Counted from the first letter of the stretch, positions 8,540 through 16,863 are shown. The stretch is 64,000 nucleotides of DNA from Labilithrix sp. (GCA_019637195.1 JAHBWA010000014.1:1-64000), one strand, 5' to 3'. Translations and numbers: made by a program. The notes: generated from the sequence alone by a model not told the origin.

Positions 8540-9769
8540 TCAGGCCTCGAGCGGGCCGATGTCCTCGCCCGACAGCACGAAGAACGCCTCTCCGTAGGTC
8601 TTCAGGTGCTCGAGCGCCGTGTCCATGTCTTCCTGGGTGTGGCCGCGCGTGATGTTCACGCGGAGCCGCTCCTCGCCCTGCTTCACGGACGGGTAGGTGA
8701 GCGGCACCATCAGCACACCGCACTCGAGCAGGGCGACGTGCATGAAGAGCGTCTTGCGCTCCTCGCGGCACATGACCGGCATGATGTGCGTGTTGCTCGT
8801 GCCGAGCTCGAAGCCCGCCTCGCTGAGCTTCCCGCGGAAGTACTCGGCCTTCTGGGTCAGCTCGCGCACCATCGCCGGGCCGTCGGCCTCGAGCATGTCG
8901 AGGATCGTGCTCGCGGCGGCGACGACGGGGACGGGGAGCGAGGCGCTGAAGAGGAAGCTTCGCGCGTTGTGCTTGATGAGATCGACGACGTCGCTCTTGC
9001 CGAGCAGGATGCCGCCGATCCCGCCGAACGTCTTCGAGAACGTCGAGACGAGCACCGGGACGCGGTCGCGGAGGCCGGTCTCCTCGAGGATGCCCGTGCC
9101 GCGCTCGCCGAGCGTGCCCGTGCCGTGGGCGTCGTCGACGACGAGGACGGCCTCGTAGCGGTCGCAGATGTCGACGAACTCGGCGAGGTGCGCCTTGTCG
9201 CCGTCGAGCGAGTAGACGCCCTCGACGAGGACGAGCGCGTTCTTCCGCTCGCGCGACTTGAGGATGCGCTCGAGGCTCTTGGCGGAGTTGTGGTTGAAGA
9301 AGCGGACCTCGGGCGCCCGGCCCGGGACGCCCGCCGCGAGGAACGTGCCGTCGAGGATGCAGGCGTGGCTGTAGCTGTCGAGGACGAGCGTCGTGTCCTT
9401 GTCGGCGAGCGCGGCGATCGTGCCGAGCATCGCCTGGTAGCCGGTCGTGAAGGTGAGGCACGTCTCGAAGCCGAACCACTTCGCGAGGCGCTTCTCGAGC
9501 TCGACGTGCTCGGTCGTCGTCGCCTGCGGGCGCGAGCTCGACAGGCCGCACGCGTACTTGTCGATCGCCTTCTTGGCGGCCTCCTTCACGCGCGGGTGGT
9601 TCGTGAGGCCGAGGTAGTCGTTCGAGCTGAAGTTGATGATCGGCTTGCCGCCGATGCTCGTGTGGAGGCCGCCGGCCTCGAACTCGCGGAAGTAGGGGTA
9701 GACCTGCTTTTCCTTCGCCTCACGGACGCGGGCGAGCTCGGTACGGGCCTTGTCGTCGATCCAGCTCAT
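8540..9769 (-). CDS. alpha-oxoamine synthase (serine palmitoyltransferase / KBL / BioF family)
   Basis: A full-length (409 aa) PLP-dependent fold-type I enzyme. The PLP Schiff-base lysine is Lys246 in S-T-F-S-K-T-F-G-G. His135 (S-Y-S-H-A) stacks on PLP, and D-D-A-H-G (212-216) binds the cofactor ring. Family members condense an amino acid with an acyl thioester and release CO2: serine for sphingolipid SPT, glycine for KBL, alanine for BioF. E-G-V-Y-S-L-D-G-D is common in SPT-like enzymes. No biotin or threonine genes are nearby; instead it sits with KS, ACP, FAAL and DUF482 genes, so a long-chain acyl-ACP substrate and SPT-like chemistry are favoured. Confidence 0.9.
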   Translation of the reverse strand: MSWIDDKARTELARVREAKEKQVYPYFREFEAGGLHTSIGGKPIINFSSNDYLGLTNHPRVKEAAKKAIDKYACGLSSSRPQATTTEHVELEKRLAKWFGFETCLTFTTGYQAMLGTIAALADKDTTLVLDSYSHACILDGTFLAAGVPGRAPEVRFFNHNSAKSLERILKSRERKNALVLVEGVYSLDGDKAHLAEFVDICDRYEAVLVVDDAHGTGTLGERGTGILEETGLRDRVPVLVSTFSKTFGGIGGILLGKSDVVDLIKHNARSFLFSASLPVPVVAAASTILDMLEADGPAMVRELTQKAEYFRGKLSEAGFELGTSNTHIMPVMCREERKTLFMHVALLECGVLMVPLTYPSVKQGEERLRVNITRGHTQEDMDTALEHLKTYGEAFFVLSGEDIGPLEA

Positions 9770-9855
9770 GGCGGGGCCCTTTTCGCACAGCGGCCCGCCA
9801 GCTTCCAGCGGAGAGGGCCGCGAAGCGACCTACGCGCGGCGGCTCCGCGTACGGC

Positions 9856-11016
9856 TCAGGCGCGGCGCATGACGAGCGCCGACGCGTTGCCGTAGTAGCC
9901 GACCGCCGTGAGGAGCACCGTGTCGACCTTGGCCGGCGCGCTCCCCGACACCAGGCACGACGGCGCCGCGCCGCCGAGCCAGGCGAGGGCGGCCGACATC
10001 GCGAGGGCGCCGCCGGCGCCCAGCGTCTCGCCGAAGACCTGCTTGGGCGCCGCGACCGCGACCTCGGCTCCGACGGCCTTCGCGATCGCCGCGCGCTCCT
10101 CGTCGTCGAACCGCGCGATGCCGGAGACCCCGGAGACGACAAGATCGACGTCATTCGCGGTCACGCCGGCGTCCGCCAGCGCGGCGGCGATCGCGCGCTC
10201 GAGCGCCTCGCTCGACGCGAAGAGCAGCGTGACCTCGTCCTTCGGCGCGATGAACGCCGTTCCGTACCCGTCGACCGTCGCGAGGACCTTCGCGCCGCGC
10301 GCCGTCGCGCGCTCCAGCGGCTCGAGGACGTGGAACGCCGCGCCCTCGCCGAGGCGCGCCCCGGCGCCGTTCGTCCCGAGCACGCGGAGCTTGTCGAACG
10401 CGAGGAAGAGCGCCTCGCTCATCGACTCCCCGCCGCCAGTCAGGATCGCCTCGGCGCGCCCCGTCTCGAGGAAGATGTCGGCGCACGCGATCGCGTCGAG
10501 CGCGCCGCAGTTGCCGTCGGACACGCTGACGTTGAGCGCGCGGAGATCCTCCCAGATGCTGACGTAGCCGCTCGCGCTGTTCGAGACGGTGTTCGGGAAC
10601 TTCGCCGGGTTGATGTAGCGCGCGTCCTCGAGCACCGCGACGCGATCGAGCTCGGTGATCGCCTCGAGGCTGCCGTAGGCGTTCGAGCAGCAGACGCCGA
10701 CGCGCTCGGGCGACAGCGCGGCCCACTGGCCGTCCTTCTTCAGGCCGGCGTCGTGGAGCGACAGGCGCGCCGCGACGACGAGGAGCTTCGTCAGGCGGTC
10801 GAGCGTGCGGAGGCCCTTGTCGCCGAGGTGCTTCGTCGGATCGAAGCCCGGCACCTCGACGATCGGCGGATCGTCGTACGCGGAGGCGTCGAAGCTCGCG
10901 ACGGCTCGGCGGGGCGGGGCGTCGGTCCCCTCGGCGGCGAGGCCGCCGAGCGTCTCGGTCGCGCCGGTCCCGAGCGCGCTCGCGATGCCGAGGCCGGTGA
11001 TCGCCCGGGGCTTCAC
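9856..11016 (-). CDS. ketosynthase-like chain-length-factor (KS-beta) protein lacking catalytic residues
   Basis: A 386-residue thiolase-fold protein with KS architecture (F-P-N-T-V-S-N-S-A-S-G-Y, I-L-T-G-G-G-E-S). Aligned to active ketosynthases, the nucleophile position V-S-T-x-C reads V-S-D-G-N (Asn169, followed by Cys170). The N-A-H-G-T-G-T histidine is replaced by S-G-V-S-G-I-A, and the second histidine (M-L-G-H) by V-F-G-E. All three catalytic residues are thus gone. That is the condition of KS-beta/chain length factors, which pair with an active KS-alpha in type II systems. The GTG start overlaps the KS-alpha stop (11013), supporting heterodimer co-translation. Confidence 0.85.
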   Translation of the reverse strand: MKPRAITGLGIASALGTGATETLGGLAAEGTDAPPRRAVASFDASAYDDPPIVEVPGFDPTKHLGDKGLRTLDRLTKLLVVAARLSLHDAGLKKDGQWAALSPERVGVCCSNAYGSLEAITELDRVAVLEDARYINPAKFPNTVSNSASGYVSIWEDLRALNVSVSDGNCGALDAIACADIFLETGRAEAILTGGGESMSEALFLAFDKLRVLGTNGAGARLGEGAAFHVLEPLERATARGAKVLATVDGYGTAFIAPKDEVTLLFASSEALERAIAAALADAGVTANDVDLVVSGVSGIARFDDEERAAIAKAVGAEVAVAAPKQVFGETLGAGGALAMSAALAWLGGAAPSCLVSGSAPAKVDTVLLTAVGYYGNASALVMRRA

Positions 11017-12248
11017 GACGCCGTCTCCTTCGGCGGGGGGAGCTTGCCCGGGCGGGCGAGGCAGGTGACCGAGTTGTAGCCGCCGAACGCGAGCGAGTTG
11101 TTGAGGACGATGTCCGCCTTGCCCTTGCGCGCCTCGTTGGCGACGACGTCGACGTCGCACTCGGGATCGGGCGTCTCGTAGCCGATGGTCGGCGGGTAGA
11201 TCCCCGTCTCGAGCGTCATCAGGCAGCCGATCGCCTCGAGCGCGCTCGCGGCGCCCATGCAGTGCCCGAGCATGCTCTTCATGCTCGAGATCGGGACGCG
11301 GCGCTCGCCGAAGACGTCGCGCATGACCTTCGACTCGGCCGCGTCGTTGTGCTTCGTCCCGGTGCCGTGCGCGTTCACGAAGTCGATCGCCGACGCCTCG
11401 AGGCCGGAGCGCTCGATGGCCTGGCGCATCGCGCCGATGCTGCCGGCCGCCTCGGGGTGCGGCCGCGTGATGTGGTAGGCGTCGCACGTCATCCCGTGGC
11501 CGCCGACCTCGGCGAGGACGCGCGCGTCGCGGCGGACGGCGTGGGCCTCGGACTCGACGATGAGGACGCCGGCGCCCTCGCCCAGGATGAGGCCCTGGCG
11601 GTTGAGATCGAACGGCTGACACTTCGCCGGCGCCATCGCCGCGAGGCGGACGAACCCCGAGAACTGCAGCTCCTGCAGCATCTCCGCGGCGCCGGTGACG
11701 ATCACGTCGGCCTTGCCAGCGCGGATCAGATCGCAGGCGAGCCCGATCGCGTAGTTCCCGGCGGCGCAGGCGGCGGGGAGCGTAAGGACCGCCCCCTCGG
11801 CCCCGAGAGCGCGCGCGACGTGGATCGGGAGCAGCGTGGAGCCGTACTTCGGGATCCACGCGCGACGAACGCCGGGCAGGCCCTTGGCGATCCACGCGTG
11901 GTCGAGGTCCTCGAGCACGTCGGCCTCCCCCATCGTCGTGCCGAGGACGACCGACGCGCGCGGTCCGGCGAGCGCGCCGTCGGGCAGCGCGGCGTCGGCG
12001 ATCGCCATGCGCGCGGCCGCCAGCGCCATCTGCGAGCAGCGCCCCATGCGGCGCGCCTCGGCAGCGGAGAGGTGATCGCGAGCGCGGAACGCCTTCACCT
12101 CGCCGGCGTTCGACCGCCCGAGGCTCGACGCGTCGAACGCCTCGACCGGCGTAATGCCGCTCTTGCCCGCCGCGAGGGACGCGAAGAAGGCCTCTTTGCC
12201 AAGCCCGATCGAGCTGACGACGCCGACCCCCGTGATGAACACACGCAC
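11013..12248 (-). CDS. beta-ketoacyl-ACP synthase (KS-alpha, FabF-like)
   Basis: A 411-residue FabF-type condensing enzyme with an intact triad: Cys161 (L-P-A-A-C-A-A-G), His294 (V-N-A-H-G-T-G-T) and His329 (S-M-L-G-H). It elongates acyl-ACP by decarboxylative condensation with malonyl-ACP in the cytoplasm. No fabD/fabG/acpP cluster surrounds it, and it is coupled to the inactive KS-beta just downstream, so a specialised type II fatty acid or polyketide role is more likely than housekeeping synthesis. Its start faces the acyl-AMP ligase across a 270-bp divergent region that contains inverted repeats. Confidence 0.93.
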   Translation of the reverse strand: MRVFITGVGVVSSIGLGKEAFFASLAAGKSGITPVEAFDASSLGRSNAGEVKAFRARDHLSAAEARRMGRCSQMALAAARMAIADAALPDGALAGPRASVVLGTTMGEADVLEDLDHAWIAKGLPGVRRAWIPKYGSTLLPIHVARALGAEGAVLTLPAACAAGNYAIGLACDLIRAGKADVIVTGAAEMLQELQFSGFVRLAAMAPAKCQPFDLNRQGLILGEGAGVLIVESEAHAVRRDARVLAEVGGHGMTCDAYHITRPHPEAAGSIGAMRQAIERSGLEASAIDFVNAHGTGTKHNDAAESKVMRDVFGERRVPISSMKSMLGHCMGAASALEAIGCLMTLETGIYPPTIGYETPDPECDVDVVANEARKGKADIVLNNSLAFGGYNSVTCLARPGKLPPPKETAS

Positions 12249-12518
12249 GCGATGAAGCTCCCTCTCGGGGGTGCTTATACCTCGCGCCGCTGTGCGGGAG
12301 CAACGCGCAGCGCGCGGCGGCGAGCGCGCGCGGCGTCACGATTTTCGCGTGATTCATCGCATGGTTGAACCACTTTCCGGGCGCGTAGCATCCTTCGCGT
12401 TGCGCCGTGAATTACGCAACGCCTGATCAGGCTTTGACGCCTTGCGCGACGTACATCGCCGCAGTAATACGCGCGCGCCCATGAAGTACCTGGTGGCGCA
12501 CCCCGCGCGAGGCCTGCG
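12249..12518 (+). promoter_or_regulatory. divergent promoter region between KS-alpha and acyl-AMP ligase
   Basis: A 270-bp gap separates the two divergent halves of the lipid cluster, locally richer in A+T than its surroundings. Besides the inverted repeats annotated separately, a weak sigma70-like pair for the plus-strand operon can be drawn: TTGCGC at 12442-12447 and TAATAC at 12465-12470, with a 17-bp spacer. Only three bases match the consensus in each box, so this is tentative. A shared regulator acting here would control both operons. Confidence 0.4.
12397..12432. promoter_or_regulatory. adjacent perfect inverted repeats, candidate operator
   Basis: GCGTTGCG at 12397-12404 and CGCAACGC at 12415-12422 form a perfect 8-bp inverted repeat with a 10-bp spacer (CCGTGAATTA). 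It overlaps by two bases a second perfect 12-bp palindrome, GCCTGATCAGGC, at 12421-12432. They lie midway between two divergent starts, upstream of the putative plus-strand promoter. The spacing suits a dimeric helix-turn-helix regulator such as a TetR or FadR type. No regulator gene is present in the cluster, so the binder is unknown. Confidence 0.5.
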
Positions 12519-12522
12519 ATGA
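12481..12522 (+). CDS. possible 13-residue leader peptide overlapping the FAAL start
   Basis: An ATG at 12481 opens a 13-codon frame (M-K-Y-L-V-A-H-P-A-R-G-L-R) whose TGA at 12520-12522 overlaps the ATG of the acyl-AMP ligase. The 4-bp overlap matches the coupling style of this genome, so ribosomes could reach the ligase start through it. I see no strong ribosome-binding site before 12481, and a chance ORF of this size is easily expected. Confidence 0.2.
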   Translation: MKYLVAHPARGLR

Positions 12523-14309
12523 GCGGGCGCGATCCGAAGCTCGTCCCCCCGACGCTGAGCGACGCCCTCCGTCAGCTCTCGAACCGCGAGGACCGCGGCT
12601 TCGTCTTCGTCCGGCCGGACGGCACCGAGCGCTTCTGCTCGTTCCGCGAGCTCGGCGTCGAGGCGGAGCGCCGCGCGGCCGATCTCCACGCCCGCGGCCT
12701 CGTGAAGGGCGACCGCCTCGCCATCGCGGTGCCGGATCCCGACGAGTTCGTCCTCTCGTTCCTCGGCGCGGTGATGGGCGGCATCGTGCCGGTCCCGATC
12801 TCGCCGCAGCTCTCGTTCAAGAACATCGAGGGCTACCACGACACCGTCGCGCACATCGCCAACGCCTCCGGCGCGTCGCTCTTGCTCACGACGGCGACGA
12901 CCCGCCAGTACGTCGACCCGATCGCCGCGCGCGCGCCGAAGCTTCGCGGCATCGTGACGGTCGACGAGCTCGGCAAGGAGGACCACGGCAAGGTCGACGT
13001 CGCCGTCGATCCGACGGACCTCGCGTTCCTCCAGTTCACGTCGGGCAGCACCTCGCGCCCGAAGGGCGTGATGGTCTCGCACCGCAACCTCGCCTGGAAC
13101 AGCGAGAGCTTCATGATCCACGGGCTCGCGAAGGACTCCTCCTTCGACAAGGGCGTCACGTGGCTCCCGCTCTTCCACGACATGGGCCTCATCGGGTTCG
13201 TCGTCGGTACGATCTTCACGGACATCCCGGTCGTCTTCCTTCCGACCGCGAGCTTCGTCCGCAACCCGCGCATCTGGCTCGACAAGATCCACCAGCACCG
13301 GGGGACCATCACCTACGCGCCGAACTTCGCCTACGCGCTCGTCGCCAAGCGCCTGAAGGACAAGGACGTCGCCGATCTCGATCTGTCCTGCCTCCGCCGC
13401 GCGGGCTGCGGGGCCGAGCCGATCCAGGCGAAGACGCTCCGCGATTTCGCGGCCAAGCTCGCCCCGGCGAAGTTCGATTCGAAGGCGTTCCTGCCCTCGT
13501 ACGGCATGGCCGAGGCCACGCTCGCCATCACGTTCGTCCCCCACTCGACGGGCGTGCGCACGGACGTCATCGAGAAGAAGAGCCTCGAGGCCGGCGACGC
13601 GAAGCCCGCGTCGAGCATCGAAGCCGCGGAGGCCGATCCTTCGATGCTTCTCGCGGACGTCCAGGAGCTCGTCAACTGCGGGAAGCCCTTCCCGGAGCAC
13701 GCGCTGGCGATCGTCGACGAGGCGGGAAACCGCCTGGGCGATCGGCGCGTCGGCCAGATCGTGACGCGCGGCCCGAGCGTCTCGGCCGGCTACTACGAGG
13801 AGCCCGAGCTCACCGCCGACGCCTTCAAGAAGGGCCCGGACGGCGAGACGTGGCTCTACACGGGCGATCTCGGTTACACGGTGGGCGGCGAGGTCTTCAT
13901 CTGCGGCCGCCTGAAGGACATGATCATCGTCCGGGGGCGGAACTTCTATCCGAACGATCTCGAGTGGGTCGTGAGCGAGCTGCCCAGTGTGCGTCGCGGC
14001 AACGTCGTCGCGTTCAGCGTCGATGTGAGCGGCCCGGAGGGCGCGGGCGAGCAGCTGGTCATCGCCGCGGAGGCCTTCCAGGCCGACGCCGAGGCGCTCA
14101 AGCAGACGATCGCGCAGGCGATTGTCTCGAATTTCTCGCTCACTACGCACGAAGTCGTGATCGTGCCGCAGGGCACGCTGCCGCGGACGTCGAGCGGCAA
14201 ACCCCAGCGCCGGAAGACGCGGCAGCTGTATCTCGACGGCACACTCGGCCGCGCACGCGCCGTGCAAGGCAAGGACGGACAGCCCGGCGACGCGGGGGCG
14301 AGCGCGTAG
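12519..14309 (+). CDS. fatty acyl-AMP ligase / acyl-ACP synthetase (FAAL family)
   Basis: A 596-residue adenylate-forming enzyme. The A3 loop F-T-S-G-S-T-S-R-P-K-G-V, A5 S-Y-G-M-A-E-A-T, the aspartate motif Y-T-G-D-L-G and the hinge K-D-M-I-I-V-R-G-R-N-F-Y-P are intact. Y-G-M-A-E-A-T and F-x-P-x-x-F-D-S-K-A-F-L-P-S are characteristic of FAALs, which activate free fatty acids as acyl-AMP and pass them to a carrier protein instead of CoA. Two ACP genes follow within 350 bp and are obvious acceptors. In ceramide-producing Alphaproteobacteria an acyl-ligase sits with SPT and an ACP, and this arrangement is comparable. Confidence 0.93.
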   Translation: MSGRDPKLVPPTLSDALRQLSNREDRGFVFVRPDGTERFCSFRELGVEAERRAADLHARGLVKGDRLAIAVPDPDEFVLSFLGAVMGGIVPVPISPQLSFKNIEGYHDTVAHIANASGASLLLTTATTRQYVDPIAARAPKLRGIVTVDELGKEDHGKVDVAVDPTDLAFLQFTSGSTSRPKGVMVSHRNLAWNSESFMIHGLAKDSSFDKGVTWLPLFHDMGLIGFVVGTIFTDIPVVFLPTASFVRNPRIWLDKIHQHRGTITYAPNFAYALVAKRLKDKDVADLDLSCLRRAGCGAEPIQAKTLRDFAAKLAPAKFDSKAFLPSYGMAEATLAITFVPHSTGVRTDVIEKKSLEAGDAKPASSIEAAEADPSMLLADVQELVNCGKPFPEHALAIVDEAGNRLGDRRVGQIVTRGPSVSAGYYEEPELTADAFKKGPDGETWLYTGDLGYTVGGEVFICGRLKDMIIVRGRNFYPNDLEWVVSELPSVRRGNVVAFSVDVSGPEGAGEQLVIAAEAFQADAEALKQTIAQAIVSNFSLTTHEVVIVPQGTLPRTSSGKPQRRKTRQLYLDGTLGRARAVQGKDGQPGDAGASA

Positions 14310-14349
14310 CTCGCTTCGCGGCGAACGGCTGGCATAGAGGTCAATTCGA

Positions 14350-14604
14350 ATGGCACGCAACCGAACCGAGCTCCTGGATGTCTTTCGCGCGACGGCCACC
14401 GAGGTCGCCGAGAAGGACTTCAACGCGGTCGCCGAGACCTCGACGATCGCCGAGCTCGGCATCGACTCGCTCGGCATGTTGGAGATCATCGGCTCGCTCG
14501 AGCGCGAGCTGCGCATCCAGATCCCCGACGAGTCGCTCGCGGGCATCGTGACCGTCAAAGACTTGCTCAACGCCGTCGAATCGCGGCAGAGCGTTACTTC
14601 GTAG
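14350..14604 (+). CDS. acyl carrier protein (second of the cluster)
   Basis: An 84-residue carrier protein with the phosphopantetheine site in L-G-I-D-S-L-G-M-L-E. It starts 41 bp after the acyl-AMP ligase and 17 bp before another ACP. Its helix II (D-S-L-G-M-L-E-I-I-G-S-L-E-R-E-L) differs from both other carriers in the window, suggesting a distinct partner. The simplest role is to receive the acyl group from the ligase and hold it for the DUF482 acyltransferase or the ketosynthases. Confidence 0.93.
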   Translation: MARNRTELLDVFRATATEVAEKDFNAVAETSTIAELGIDSLGMLEIIGSLERELRIQIPDESLAGIVTVKDLLNAVESRQSVTS

Positions 14605-14620
14605 ACCGCGAGGAGATCCG

Positions 14621-14878
14621 ATGACGAACTTGAAGGAAGAGCTCCGTGAGCTGATCGCCGAGATCGCCGAGAAGGACGACGTCCCTGACGACGTCTCGTT
14701 CAAGGACCTGGGCATCGACTCGATGATGGGCGTCGAGATCGTCGCCGCGATCGAGCGCAAGTACCAGGTGAAGATCGACGACGCCGAGCTCGTCGAGGTC
14801 ACCACGCTGAACAACTCGATGGCGCTCGTCCAGAAGAAGCTCGGCGCCGCCGAGGCCACGGTCAGCGCCGCGGAGTAG
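14621..14878 (+). CDS. acyl carrier protein (third of the cluster)
   Basis: An 85-residue carrier protein with attachment motif L-G-I-D-S-M-M-G-V-E-I. A clear ribosome-binding site (AGGAG) precedes ATG 14621. A double methionine after the modified serine and the acidic helix E-I-A-E-K-D-D-V-P-D-D distinguish it from the ACP immediately upstream. Two different ACPs back to back after an acyl ligase suggest separate loading and elongation carriers, although redundancy cannot be excluded. The gene ends 110 bp from the convergent DUF482 gene. Confidence 0.93.
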   Translation: MTNLKEELRELIAEIAEKDDVPDDVSFKDLGIDSMMGVEIVAAIERKYQVKIDDAELVEVTTLNNSMALVQKKLGAAEATVSAAE

Positions 14879-14988
14879 CGCTCGCGCGTGCCGTGACGGC
14901 CGCCCGCCGTGCGTGGCGGCCCGCGCGCGAGGCTTCGGCGCAGCCGCGCGCGCGCGGCGGATCCGCGGAACGACGCGCGCGTCGCGCG

Positions 14989-16134
14989 CTACTCCTCCGC
15001 GCCGCCCGAGAGGACGTAGGCGTCGACGGCGCGTCGCTCGCGCGCGAGGAACGCGTCGAGGATGGCGCGGAAGCGCGGATCCTCGACGTGGTGCGCGGAG
15101 TACGTCGTCGTCGGGGCGAAGCCGCGGACGCGTTTGTGCTCGCCGCCGGCGCCCGGGTTGAAGGTCGCGAGTCCGCTCCGGATCGCGGCGTCGATGCCGT
15201 CGTAGTAGCAGACGTTGAAGTGCAGAAAGGGCTGGTCGACGGTCGCGCCCCAATAGCGGCCGTAGAGGACCTTGTCCTTCTTCACGTTGAACGCGCTCGC
15301 GACGATCTCGCCGCCGGCGTCGCGGGCGACCGTCCACGCGAGGCGGCTCGTGAAGCGCTGCCGGACGAGGTCGAAGAAGCGCTTCTTCAGGTAGCGGCGG
15401 CCGTAGAAGTACTTGTCGACGGTCGTGCCGTACAGCGCGTGCATCGCGTCCGCGAGCTCGGCGCCGTTCGGACCGAGGAGCTCGGCTTCGCTCAGGGTGG
15501 AGATCGTGAGGCCGTCCCGCGCGGGCTGCTTTCGCTCGCGGCGGATCTGCGTCCGCTTCTTCTGCGGGAGCGTCGCGAGGAAGTCCTCGAACGTCGTGAA
15601 GCCGGCGTTCGACCAGTGGTACTGGACGCCGTGGCGGAGCGAGAGCCCGGCGGCGCCCCAGAGGCGCGCCTCGGCGGCCTCGGGGAAGAGCACGTGGGCG
15701 CCCGACAGCTCCATCTCGCGCGTGATCGTGCGGATCGCCTCGGCGAACACCGCGACGATCTGGCCGCGCTCGCGCGACGGATGCCAGAGCACGCGGTGCC
15801 CCGTGGCCGGCGTGAAGGGGACCGCCAGGACGAGCTTCGGGTAGTAGGCGAGGCCCATCTGCTGGGCGAGGTCCGCCCAGCTCCAGTCGAAGACGAACTC
15901 GCCCTCGCTGTTCGTCTTCAGGTAGGCAGGGGCGGCGGCGACGAGCTCGGCGCCGTCGTAGAGGACGAGGTGCCGCGGGAGCCAGCCGGTGCGCCCGCCG
16001 ACGCACCCGGCCTCCTCGAGGCAGTCGAGCCACGCGTGCTCGACGAACGGCGAGGCGTCCTCGCGGACGAGCGCGTTCCAGCTCGCCTCCGGAACCTCGG
16101 CGACGCGCTCGACGACGCGGAGCTCGAGGGTCAC
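14989..16134 (-). CDS. DUF482 GNAT-family N-acyltransferase, bacterial ceramide synthase-like
   Basis: A 381-residue protein of the DUF482 (FemAB/GNAT-like) family. Typical blocks are S-P-F-V-E-H-A-W-L, Q-K-K-R-T-Q-I-R-R-E-R, Y-F-Y-G-R-R-Y-L, G-R-Y-W-G and F-N-P-G-A-G-G-E-H-K. A member of this family in Caulobacter was identified as the bacterial ceramide synthase bCerS, which N-acylates the sphingoid base. Its position beside an SPT-like enzyme, an acyl ligase and ACPs supports that function here. Family membership is confident; the ceramide assignment is inference, because other DUF482 proteins are uncharacterised. Confidence 0.8.
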   Translation of the reverse strand: MTLELRVVERVAEVPEASWNALVREDASPFVEHAWLDCLEEAGCVGGRTGWLPRHLVLYDGAELVAAAPAYLKTNSEGEFVFDWSWADLAQQMGLAYYPKLVLAVPFTPATGHRVLWHPSRERGQIVAVFAEAIRTITREMELSGAHVLFPEAAEARLWGAAGLSLRHGVQYHWSNAGFTTFEDFLATLPQKKRTQIRRERKQPARDGLTISTLSEAELLGPNGAELADAMHALYGTTVDKYFYGRRYLKKRFFDLVRQRFTSRLAWTVARDAGGEIVASAFNVKKDKVLYGRYWGATVDQPFLHFNVCYYDGIDAAIRSGLATFNPGAGGEHKRVRGFAPTTTYSAHHVEDPRFRAILDAFLARERRAVDAYVLSGGAEE

Positions 16135-16201
16135 GGCGCCTCCTGCAGCGCGGTCCGCGCGACGGCGCGCGGCGCGTCGTGGTCGGCGATCGGGGCGGGC
16201 C

Positions 16202-16789
16202 TCAGCCCGGATCTCGTCGGACGAGCGCGAACCATTGGTTTCGGTGCTTGCCGTCTTTGTAGGCGACGCCGATCGACACGTGGCTCGACAGCCCGCGCAG
16301 GTAGTCGATCATCCCGCCGTTGATGATGCCCGCGAGGCCGCCCTCGTTGCTCGCGATCTTCGGCCAGCTCGGTGGCTTGGCCTTCGGGATCTTGGCGTAG
16401 TCGATGACGAGCTCGCCCTCGTGCTCGCCTTCGCCCTTCGTGACGCCGAAGTAGCCGGGGCCCGTGAAGGCCTGCATGGACTGGTGGTTGTAGCCGCCGA
16501 CGGGGAAGTCCTCTCCCTCCAGCTTCACGAAGCGCTTCTGGAAGCGCGAAAACAGCGGGAGCGTGTTCTGCCCGTCGTGGATCACCTCGACGAGCGGCCC
16601 GACGCTGCTCGGCACGAGGAAGTCGAGATCGAGCGGGAGGTGCCCCTTGGCGGCCTCGAAGAGCGCCTGCTGGTAGTGCTTCGACCAGGTCCGGATCGTG
16701 TGCAGCCGGCCGTCGTGTCCCAGGCCGTCGAGGACCTGGGTGAGGCGGGGGAGGTCGATCTTCGGCTCGAGGAGGGTGGTCACGTCCAT
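16202..16789 (-). CDS. hypothetical soluble protein (195 aa)
   Basis: Starts at an ATG at 16789 (M-D-V-T-T-L-L-E-P-K); a longer in-frame start exists but would overlap the divergent OmpA gene. No signal peptide or membrane segment. Composition is balanced and contains Trp, Tyr and His-rich motifs (I-R-T-W-S-K-H-Y-Q-Q, N-H-Q-S-M-Q-A-F-T-G-P-G-Y-F), so it is a convincing gene. I recognise no domain. It lies 67 bp upstream of the DUF482 gene on the same strand, so it may be co-transcribed with the lipid cluster, though nothing in its sequence shows a lipid function. Confidence 0.75.
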   Translation of the reverse strand: MDVTTLLEPKIDLPRLTQVLDGLGHDGRLHTIRTWSKHYQQALFEAAKGHLPLDLDFLVPSSVGPLVEVIHDGQNTLPLFSRFQKRFVKLEGEDFPVGGYNHQSMQAFTGPGYFGVTKGEGEHEGELVIDYAKIPKAKPPSWPKIASNEGGLAGIINGGMIDYLRGLSSHVSIGVAYKDGKHRNQWFALVRRDPG

Positions 16790-16863
16790 GGCGTCGACTC
16801 TCTCCACTACCAGACGACCGGGAAAGTTGCCCGGCCTTCGGGCCTTTTGGTTCGATTCGGCGC

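Noticed and set aside
12354..14570. Long minus-strand open frame opposite the acyl-AMP ligase
   Set aside because: Shadow; the ligase on the plus strand carries all family motifs.
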